From Schistosoma mansoni (taxonomy: Eukaryota > Platyhelminthes > Trematoda > Strigeidida > Schistosomatidae): DNA of 64,000 nucleotides. Both the position numbers and the translations under genes were made by a program. Shown in pieces: positions 54,746 to 64,000 of this stretch. The stretch spans positions 18,997,753 to 19,061,752 of the forward strand of contig NC_031500.1 in the NCBI RefSeq assembly GCF_000237925.1, written 5' to 3'. Position 1 is the stretch's first letter. The number at the start of each line of letters is the position of its first letter. The notes below the pieces were generated by a model. It did no database searches. It was not told the DNA's origin and saw only the letters and a list, made by a program, of their open reading frames with translations.

Positions 54746-57669
54746 CTATAGATAACCATAGAAAAAACGGTGTATGGAAATAACAGATGGGTGAACTGAT
54801 CAGTTCTATCATCAACACAGTACACCGATGATACATGCAAAACTGTGAAAAAACTAGTTGCCTAAATGATTATCAATCCTTAGAAAATCTTGAAGTTTAT
54901 TGACCAGAGTATGGAATTTGAATTTCAAACAGAGAAAGAGACGAGGCTAGAATAAACATTAATACAATTTGTATGGTCATATGCTATAAATTATAAACAA
55001 GTTACACTTTCTTTATCAGTGAACAAAAAGAAGAGAGCCATTTGGGAGAGATTTTTGAGTCAAACGTATATCTACCACAAAAAAGCATCCAATTCCGTGA
55101 GAGCGCAGACGTTTGGCAATATTCGAAGTTCATTTTAAAAAAATAAGTTGAAGGATGTTTTAAGATAATAAAAAGTCAACAAAGTACAGAACAGCGGTTT
55201 CAACATTGCTGACTTACATCAGAGGATTTAGTAAAGGATGCAATGCATACTACTCAAAACTACTGGTAGATTTGACGACTACAAACTACGAGAAATAAGC
55301 AACTACTAAAACAGTAATTTTAGTGTTTTTCAAAGAAAAAGTATATACGGGAAATAGAAAGTGAAGATAAAGAACACGCATTAAATGAAGACGACGAAAT
55401 AATTTTGACACGAGAAAAATATGAATGATAATTATAATTAGGAAGATGATAGTTTTGACACAAATGATTGTGATATATGTTGCATACGACTAAGGGAAGC
55501 CATTATTTCATATATAATACATGTTAGAATAGACCTGGATTTGGGGGAAATCTAAGACGACGAAATTAAATTGTGACAATAATCCATAACGTTATCCATT
55601 GATCACTGGAGCTATATCGGGAGTTTCTAGTTGAAACCCATGCAGTGGTGAAGTACATAATTAAAAAAAGACTAATTTATTTAGTTTGCATCATCTTATT
55701 TATTTCCTAGCCGTTTTAGCAACAAGCCTATCGCTATGCTTTGATGTTGATGTGATCTCTATCCAACTTTCACTACTCTCAATTACTATCGGTTTTTATG
55801 TTAAACGGTTGAGTTATTAACAAGATGTCTTAATCATATTTTTAGGTTATGACTACCTAACTTTGTAGGTCAACCTTTCCAAAATCATACAGCTTACATC
55901 GACATTAACATTTATATGTTCCATCGGAAGGTTATCGATTTAAGAAAGTGGAGGATGATTTACAAACTATGAAAAGTCTACGATTGAGATGTCACTATGG
56001 ACAATCGGGTGGTCAATATTCCTTTAATGTAAGATAAAGTAGCCAGTCCAGATAGATACACAAAAAGCACAACTATAAACTTTGTATACCCACCGAAAGT
56101 CATGTATGTGGACTTACGTTTGTGCTTTTTCTTTTTGTGGCTTTTCTTCTTCTGCTTCTTTTTAGCTGATTTCCGGACAAAATACTGAGCCATAGGATCT
56201 TCAGAATGTATTTGTGACTTTAGATGTTCTGTAAGATCTTTATCACTAGCATATCGTGCCAGTGGTTTTGAACTTTCATATTCCTGTTCTTTAAGTTTAT
56301 TATAAGTTTCTTCTAGAGTTTTGATGCTATTAGAGAAAAAAGGTGTATCTTATTCAAACGACTAGACAAACCCTTTATTCCATACATCGTATCTGGCTTC
56401 CAACTCTGCTTCCTTTCTCGACTTGTCTTCTTGTTTTGACTTTTTATCTTTGAGCAAAGTTGCCTGTCGAACCACTGTAGGTAATGGTTCTACGAACGAT
56501 GGGTCTGATGGAAATTCAAAACTATCCGCATCTGTTTTATAGAATGCATCTAAAGTTTCAGGGAGATCGCCACTAAAATAAAGAGAATATAAAATGGACC
56601 ACTATCTAAATAGGGGGACTGGTTCACTAACTTATTTCTATAGTAGGTTGACAATGAAAGCAAACCGTTTTAAAACCAACAAATTTAAAGACAACTACCT
56701 ACTGTAAAACAGATTAGACGAAGTAACGGTTACGTGAGGTTACAAACAAAAATATAGTAATAAGACATTGTCATAATTTCGTACTGTTCTTAAGGATAAT
56801 TATCTAGGTAAAAGGATCCCTAACGGTTAAACTAATCCTTCTTTCGGGCTACCAAAAGTGAGTTACTAAACAGCTAGAAATAGACAGTTAATCTGGAGCG
56901 TGATATGAATTACGCACCACGACAATGGAGTGCTAGGAGTTTTTAGAATTCCCTAGGCTATGAGTGTTTAGTATAAATGACTGATTGAACAAGAATGAGT
57001 ACCGTTTGGAATGAGCGCAGGATCATGATCAAAAGATGACTTACAACATATGGAAGGCAGCTGAAACATGACAACTAAACCTATTGAAAGGATCGTTTTC
57101 TTGCATTAGAAGAATAATGCTAAATGAAAGATCGATCTCGTCAACATCTTAAGGAGATTAGGTAACAGGAAATAAGAATGGGACTCGATCGAGGTTAAAA
57201 GTGTACTGAATGGTTTTAGTGGAGTTTATTGAGAAGATATTGATATAATACGTTACATCGCTAGTTTAGTATCCTGAAGTCTTGTAGATCAACAGGTCTT
57301 GTAGTTTGAGAAACATCTGGATAAAGCTATTGGACGCGTAGATCGAAGTCCACATCTTACTGACAACAAAGCAGTACGGCTTCAGTATGGCCAGCTTCCG
57401 CTTGGAAAATTCCACCAAGTGAAAAAACTGCCAACCGAGACAGGTGGTTTTCATAGGGGGTAACTCCTTGAATCTTTATCCTAAAAGTCTAATCCAGCTG
57501 GATGTTGAACACGATGCACTTTGAAGAATTGACTTATTTTGGAGACTTACGAGATGTATTTCACTGTGACGTCGTTAACTGTTTTTCGTTTCTTCTTACT
57601 ACCCACAGGTTCGAGGTAGCGTCTCAAGTAATCAGCTTTATTGTCCTTCGAAGGGTCGTTTGTAGTCAT
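54495..57669 (-). CDS. BUD13: BUD13 homologue, RES-complex splicing factor, four exons, complete (259 aa)
   Basis: Exons 57669-57551, 56572-56372, 56326-56118 and 54745-54495 join with matching phases (2, 2, 1) into 259 residues plus a stop. The N-terminus ([20 protein letters not shown]) matches the BUD13 start (SKAEYLKRYLSG). The middle has the conserved GDLPE block and [20 protein letters not shown], then DPMAQYF and a Lys-rich stretch. The C-terminus [31 protein letters not shown] and RWAVEDM is the hallmark Snu17/RBMX2-binding end. In the family, BUD13 with SNIP1/Pml1 and RBMX2/Snu17 forms the RES complex on the activated spliceosome. The protein is about yeast size and lacks the long RS/SP-repeat middle of the vertebrate protein (about 619 aa). 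Confidence 0.93.
54746..56117. other. BUD13 intron 3, nothing recognised
   Basis: 1.37 kb, AT-rich, with no named repeat. It contrasts with the 45 bp intron 2. Confidence 0.5.
56118..56326 (-). CDS. BUD13: BUD13 exon 3
   Basis: The frame runs through [43 protein letters not shown] and a Lys/His-rich nuclear-signal-like tail. The intron upstream is only 45 bp (56327-56371). The donor is GTAAGT, phase 1. Confidence 0.92.
56372..56572 (-). CDS. BUD13: BUD13 exon 2
   Basis: This exon starts with T, completing the Ser codon from exon 1, after acceptor TATTTTAG. It reads [20 protein letters not shown] and a Lys/Glu-rich helix that ends ARYDVWNKG. It matches the DELYAQWGKG region of human BUD13. 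The donor is GTTTGT, a weak match. Confidence 0.9.
57425..57525 (-). mobile_element. degenerate fragment of the SINE-like element
   Basis: GACAGGTGGTTTTCATAGGG and TCCAGCTGGATGTTGAACAC resemble the reversed 3' third of the family. Old and partial, within BUD13 intron 1. Confidence 0.4.
57551..57669 (-). CDS. BUD13: BUD13 exon 1
   Basis: ATG at 57669-57667; 39 codons plus two bases, ending KYIS across the donor GTAAGT. The [10 protein letters not shown] motif fixes the frame and the start. A degenerate SINE-like fragment lies just inside intron 1. Confidence 0.88.
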
Positions 57670-60600
57670 TTGAAGTTTTGGGAACCATTGGCCTTGACGT
57701 CCAATTTACGGTACGTAGGTATGCAATAAACAATATATTTGCGATGAGCTTGTGCAAATCAGATGGTTTGTTTATATTTGTTTCATGGTGTCACAGTACA
57801 TTTCTCCCGTACTCTGTAGTAAAAAGTGTTAGGCTGATCAATCTATGCTAGTTCCTTTCCTCTGTTTAATTGAGAAATCCGGCCTTTTTCTGAAATAGTT
57901 TTTTACTGAAGATTATATCAATTGTTCAAGTAGACTTTCTCAGACCACTGAACTGAGGAACCATAGCTGAGACTCGTATATATCAGGCCATAGTTCCTAG
58001 AGAATTTTTGTGATAACTTCGGAAATGACTAGTACTTGTTGAGTCAAGTAAACAAAACGTTCCAGCACTCAAGTTGATTGACAAGACACTAAACGCTCAT
58101 GTACAACTAGCTGTAACTTCACAATAATATATGAAAAAGAGATTCAATCGTCTTAACTATTCTTCACTTGTGATATTGTAAAGTCGTACTACAAATTTAG
58201 TCACTATTTTTTGATCATTTTAAAAAAGCGGAGTATTCTCTAAAATTGTACGTATCGCGGATGTGATATCAAGTAGGTCGGATAATAAATTCAAAGCGGT
58301 TCTTTGTCAAAACATCTGAAGACCTTGAGGCACATTCTAAATTTAGGGAAACCTCGTTGTTCAGTCTTTCCCAAGCCATTGGCAAAGATAACGCCTAAAC
58401 CATCTTGTCCCAAAACTTTTGGAAGTAGTGCCCCATTGATAAATCAGTTTTCACTTAAGGAAATACGATAACTCCCATTACAGATGATAATTAATCCATT
58501 CAACTAGTTTAGTGACGTTTCGGGGGACCATCAGAGTGACGCGGCACTAAAGACTCAATCACAATAAAAGCTTTGCTTGTATGAAGAGTTAAACAAGCAT
58601 CTGCGCTCTTGCCGAAAAGGATAGTGGCATTTTTCTCTGCCTGAGTCTTCTCAGTTAACTGTTTATTTGCTTACAGTCAGCCAGAACTAGCCAAAACCAC
58701 TGTAGTCATTACTATTGGTTTTGGTTATATTTTATTAGCGATCGACGGTCAATGAAGTTCATACTAGTAACCTAACACCTTTCTGTGCCATCTGATTCCA
58801 CAGACATATGACAGTCGCTAAAAATATCTGTCTGGTGCAGTATAGAGACATCTATAGCAATTTTTGAGCGGTGTGAAGCCGTCTGTCAAATAAACGTGTT
58901 GGGGTCATCACAAAACACTACTGTCAGCCATTTTAGAAGCATCTGGTTCAAAATCCAACTTGAGATATTGAGAACTGACAGAGAGAAGTCTACTTGACTT
59001 ATCAACACAGACTTCATTCGTCATCTAGGTTAACACTTAAGCCCAGACATTTTGAGTTCGGACCAGTGAACATAGAAAAACAGGTGGGAGAGACAAGGAG
59101 GCAGACTATCACCTGTATCGGCATTGGTTCTTGAAGACACGATCCTGGAACCGGAACATACAATAACTGAGAAGACTCATTTGTGGAATTTTAGGAAAGT
59201 TGGACGCGAGGACTTTTCTTCAGGATGGACATTGTTTGTGGTATCTTGGCGTTTATATGAAATATGTTATTCTATAAAAAGCCTAAAAGTGCTCTTTAGA
59301 GGTTATCACAGGCAGTTCTACTGGTTGTCTGAACGGGACAACTCACAGTAGACAAAGATATGACTTCGAAGTAAGATTTTACCATGGTAAGTCCATAAAA
59401 TTGGATTAGGTCAATTGTTTCAGTAGCACAGATGAATAAACGGACACCGATCTAGATCAAAAATCTTACAGGCCATCAACCCAACGGCATCTGGGTTCGG
59501 TATGCTACAAGGCCTAGGCTGAGGCTGAATAATCTATACCAAAGCTTCTAGCTCTTAACAATCTCGTCCAACAAACATCACCATAACAGCACGTCCAACA
59601 GTGGATGGTGTTAACGAGGCAAGCCCGTAGATAAAAATTTCTCAGTGTCAGAATCAAATCAGACATGCTGTTAGCAATTCACATATCACTTTTCAATGAA
59701 ATTGATCACACACAAGTTACTCAGAATCACCATTAATTGTTCCTGGACTCCAAAAAAGGTCAGTGGACACTGTTGTCATTATAACGAAGACCAATAGATA
59801 TAAATATCTGATAGATTCAACCTAAATGGCAACCGAAATATGTAAGGACAAACCCAAACACTGTGAAATCTGGCAGAGTTAGCCAATCGGTGATGAAACA
59901 CTCTATATAACTCACCCAGACATGTAATACCGAAGAATCGCTCATCAGCCATACAGTCGAAATCCTTGAACTCAAACAGCTTATTTGTATTAAGTGACAT
60001 ATCAGAAAGAATCCCAGTCAGACTTGGCTTATAAGAAAACCTATCCTCGTGGCTACGAGCCATTCCGAAATGACAGGTCTGACACTAAATGATGTTGCAA
60101 TATTCAGAGCGCACGAAATTTCTTCTTTCAGAATCAGTCACTGAGGCGTGACGCAATTTATTCAAAGGGAATACCATGGTCCTGTAAATAAGCTCTACAG
60201 ACCATGCGAAGCCCCAGATAAACATACTTTTGAAAGCCCACTGAGTTTTGAATTCCTTAAAGATGACTGGTTAAACTTCATAATCTACAGTTGTGACAGT
60301 TCATGCCTAAACTACTTGAAAAACAGTGTAATTACCTGTCCCCATCAGCCAAACCAGAACTAGTGAACCAACAGTGACACAAGAATTCTTCTAATCAACA
60401 ATTACAACAAGTTAATTCATTAATACAACAGTCCTGGCATGATGTATATTAAAACTGCCTAAACAACAATAATAATTACAAATGTCTTGGCACAGTAGGT
60501 GAAACGGCATCGTAATAAAGGCGATCATCAAACGACCTCCTCGGATTCGTTTCTTGTGGTCTTTTAGTAAAAAATACTTCCAGACTAATTAAACTATCCT

Positions 60601-62609
60601 TAACCACACAATCTGTTCGATATGTACGTTCATGGAACGATGATACTTTTAACTCATAACAACCTTTCTGAGGAATATCCTTCTGATCTGCATTTCCGTC
60701 TTGAAGATAATGGAATGTAATTTAACACCACTAACACTGCCCTCATATCTTTTCACGTTAGGTACGCGATCTACTTAGTCGATTCTGCTTTGCACATCAC
60801 GTGCTTCAGTTATCAGTGAGTGTTTTATTCAGATCTTCCAGTTTCTTTAGCTTTCTTCTGTAGACATTATCGTCTGAGATGTCCACTGTTGAGACAGACA
60901 AGACAATTTCATACATTCTACGGAATTCAATCTCTACATTTTACTAAGGCTTTCGATATTGCTGCACAGGTTCAAGTGGTGATCTCTTGTAATTAGCAAA
61001 CATTCACTTCATCGGTTCATATAGTTATCGTTTCCAGTTGTGTAAAACCGTTTTCGTGGTGAGTGCTGATATTTTATTGAAGTGGACTGGTATAATATCT
61101 ACACAAAACGACTCAAGGACTAGTTCTAGCAATTCCGCAATATCCGATAATCTCAGCTTCGTGCTCTTTAGTCCACGAAAACATAAGTCGGCCCGCTGTC
61201 TTCGCAGTCATGAAGGTATTTGATCAGACACTACCTTCAACACTGACACAGAAATTTGTTCATTTTCCATGTTCATAGACGGCAAGGTATTCACAGAAGC
61301 TAGCAAATTATTCAGTTGTTCGACTTGGTAAAAGTCAACATGTTATGCAGAACAAATGCAAGAATGACTAGCGGATATTCAGAAAGCTGGCAATCTGATC
61401 ATTTAGCAGTCCGTGAACATACTGAAATTGATACAAATAATCACAGATAAACGTCATGTGGACAGGTGAAGTTAAAAGGGGAGACATTCTAAAGTTATGG
61501 TCAACGAGAAACAATGATTGTTGAATTCCAAAGACACTATATGCTACTAAGAAGAGGAGCAACTTTCTTTGTTTACTTATCGATGGAATTAAGGTAGTTG
61601 ATGTTGTATAGAGAGTCCATGAAAACCATTCGGCTCAAATATTTTCAGACTAACAAAATCATTCACTGAATAATAAATTATTTCTCCAAGTCACAACGCG
61701 TGTGTATTCGAGAAATACGATAGTTGAACAAATCATTCTAGTCGATTTGGTTTGTTTTAGCTCCAAGTACGATCGAAATGTGTTTCAATGTCTGTTAGCA
61801 TTCTAAACGAATATTATCAATACAGAAATTGAATCGAACAGGCGGATATCCATTTATTATCAATAAAAAAGCAGTTTACAATAATGTTGAGAATACCCCA
61901 GATGTATATCTCTGAATAGTTGTAAACTAATTGAAGCACTGGAAAGAAATGTATCCATTAATCGTGCCCAATCATTGTCTCATTGAGATTACCACTGATC
62001 GAATGACAATCGATGAATGTATTTAAAGAAAATAGTAAACTGATGACAAGTATAATATGTTCATAAATCAGCAGGAAGAAACTGTAGAATGTAGAAAACT
62101 GTTCTTGTTCACGGTATGCTTTCCACTATGCAATTGTGGATATAATCACCTATAACAAGGAAAACGTAGATGTTTACTTCATTATCGATGTATTCATATC
62201 AACGCATGTATCAGTGAAATAATAAGCATTTGCAGATGCAGGTTTATTATCTTAGCAGTTTCTCAACATTGATATATAAAAAATGAACAGTAAGTGCCTT
62301 GTGTTTTGATCTGTCAAATATTGACAGATAATCGTTTGCATAACAGAACATCATATACATTGAGCCATTCAACTAAAGGAACGAAGTCAGTCATAAATGC
62401 ATCACCACTCAATGTCTACCTTTCAGCCATTCGGCTCTACATCTCGTAATGTTTTTATCGAAATGTTTCAGGATGAATTCTTGTGAATGCTGTGGATAGA
62501 AAACACTAATGCTTCGGAGTCCTAATTTCTACAGAACGATATCTATGGATGCATGATATTTGACGGACAGTTATTGAAATTAAAATTTTATTATTTACTT
62601 AGAACTTAC
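57670..62609. other. 5 kb upstream of BUD13, no gene or repeat identified with confidence
   Basis: Short open frames on both strands (for example 60063-59779 minus and 60148-60363 plus) resemble nothing I know. A hammerhead-like string on the minus strand near 58545-58505 hints at an old Penelope-like 3' end. Confidence 0.4.
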
Positions 62610-63664
62610 AATAAACATTATGAAGCACCAACAAATCCAGGCTGCACCTATTAAAACATTCTAAAACAAGGGAAAGAAAAAATTGACTTCAATTCCTCAA
62701 ATTTATATATAATTATCAGTGATGAAACAGTATGACCATACTAATTAACACTACTGTTTTCAAACTAATATGTACCACATCATTGAAGAGTTCAGTCAGT
62801 ATGTTATTGCCGATTTCGACATCATGTTCCTTTTCTATCTCATGCCTGACAGTTTTCTAAACAACGGATTAGTTTCTTTATTGATTGTAATGAAGCTAGT
62901 GATTCTACAAATGTCAACACGTTACTTAAGGGTGTCCTATTCTGGTTTTGCTATGAGCACTATTCTGTTACACAATCATAATAAATGGTACTAAGAATCA
63001 ACTACTCAAATGATAACATCGTTTCATGATGCTTTGTATTGAAAATATACAGTGTGAAACCAGCAACAGAATACAGAGTATTACCAGTTTCAATTCATGT
63101 GTAAAGGGAACTGGTTTCATTTTACAATTTATACGTGATGACGTGGTATAAAACACTATTGTATTTGCAATGACCGCAAAATGATGTGGATAAACGTTCA
63201 AAGCAGCTGTACACGTATTGGAAAAAGAAGAAATCTTCCCAAAATTCCTCGATGAAATGTGAATTGAAAATATATTTCCATTTCAGTGTACGATGTTTCT
63301 GTTTGGAAACAGTTCGCTGATGTTGATGACCAGTGTATTTTGTCCGAAACAGTGTTACTATTCGAGTAAACCATTAGCAAATCAATAATAATCACTACTC
63401 ACCACTAGTTTGTGGAAATCTATGATTAGACACACTTACAATTTCCAATCTCACCCCTATTACAAAGAGAATGAATTTAGCTATTGCAAATACACAACAC
63501 ATCGTGAACAATAATATCTTCCATTTTCTTTGTAATACTTGTAGCTTTACATTTATGAAAATCGCTAAGACACAGAACACGGTAGCCACAAGGAGAGAAG
63601 TAAACTCTTCATACCATTTTCCTAGTGAAATTAGTAGTGCAACACCAACATCCATAAATATCAT
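62610..63664 (-). CDS. candidate partial gene: two exons of an unidentified multi-pass membrane protein
   Basis: The first piece, 63664-63440 (75 codons), sits between a good acceptor (TCTCTATCCAG) and the donor GTAAGT. It contains two or three hydrophobic segments: VGVALLISL; SLLVATVFCVLAIFINV; LLFTMCCVFAIAKFILFVIG. A 51 bp piece, 62660-62610 (NVLIGAAWICWCFIMFI), follows in phase 0 between TTGTTTTAG and GTAAGT and looks like one more membrane helix. I do not recognise the family. Further exons on either side were not found with confidence. The ATG at 63664 may be internal rather than the true start. Confidence 0.35.
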
Positions 63665-64000
63665 CTGGATAGAGAAAAGAAAGTGTCAAACCATTGTAGT
63701 GACCGGCCAGTCTCGATAAGAACACGATTGGAATAACAGAAACAATTATTATTATTGTAACCAATTGTACCAGAGATTGTTTTACTGTATTTGTTTAACT
63801 GTATCAGTTTCACTTCTTGTTCCATATCCGCCTTGTTTGGTTCGAGCTTGCCCACGCACTGCTTATTCGCTTGTACTCTTTGGCACGTCTCGGTATTATT
63901 TCGATACCACGAGATCGCCAATAAATATACTTGATCTGGACTAGTAAAGCCTTCTGATTTACGGGCTATCAAGGGAACCAAGTCGTTTTTGGACGCGTAA

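Noticed and set aside
54449-54751. Plus-strand open frames of 63-100 codons
   Set aside because: They are antisense shadows of BUD13 exon 4, whose minus-strand product is clearly conserved.
32370-59620. Loose similarity between about 32370-32480 and 59390-59620 (shared AACAAACATCAC and flanking words)
   Set aside because: Too diverged to bound or name by eye; possibly an old repeat, not listed as a feature.
59779-60063. Minus-strand open frame with a donor-like GGTGAGT inside
   Set aside because: It resembles no known family, has no BUD13 similarity and no matching partner exon was found.
63661-63981. Minus-strand 106-codon open frame at the right edge
   Set aside because: It is polar and unrecognised, and it does not join the neighbouring hydrophobic exon with consistent phase. 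It may be repeat-derived, and the window ends too soon to judge.

Overview
The window is eukaryotic, AT-rich, gene-poor and full of retroposons. It fits a blood fluke (genus Schistosoma). The evidence is Sm-alpha-type tRNA-derived SINEs carrying hammerhead ribozymes, a 3.9 kb RTE-clade LINE resembling SR2, Penelope-like and CR1-like remnants, and host genes with short phase-0 exons in introns swollen by repeats. The species cannot be fixed from the sequence alone.

Host genes. (1) A 28 kb minus-strand gene (31606 down to 3232, running off the left edge) encodes an MFSD14/HIAT1-type major facilitator transporter. Seven exons were found and all junctions keep phase 0. (2) A plus-strand four-exon gene (40158-52531) encodes a complete but unrecognised 323-residue protein. 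(3) A minus-strand four-exon gene (57669-54495) encodes a compact 259-residue BUD13, the RES-complex splicing factor. (4) Near the right edge, two minus-strand exons (63664-62610) look like part of an unidentified multi-pass membrane protein. Genes 1 and 2 are divergent and 8.5 kb apart; genes 2 and 3 converge.

Mobile DNA. Three RTE-like LINE families can be told apart by their 3' tandem tails: (CTGA)n, (TAAA)n and (TAAG)n. One (CTGA)n element (26450-30351) is full length, has a perfect target-site duplication and an intact 1112-codon endonuclease-reverse transcriptase frame, and starts with what looks like an HDV-like self-cleaving ribozyme. About ten copies of a 0.52 kb non-autonomous element share the tail of the (TAAA)n LINE. 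Sm-alpha SINEs, and a second tRNA-derived SINE family whose consensus also forms a hammerhead, crowd the introns of gene 2 together with a Penelope-like fragment that has its own hammerhead-like motif. MITEs with inverted ends, solo-LTR-like fossils and a CR1-like LINE fill most of the rest.

Most notable: up to four kinds of self-cleaving-ribozyme candidate in one window; a near-identical 0.87 kb inverted repeat that brackets exons 1-4 of the transporter gene, one arm of which is fused to a stray copy of its exon 5; and a SINE whose tail abuts the splice acceptor of exon 3 in gene 2.
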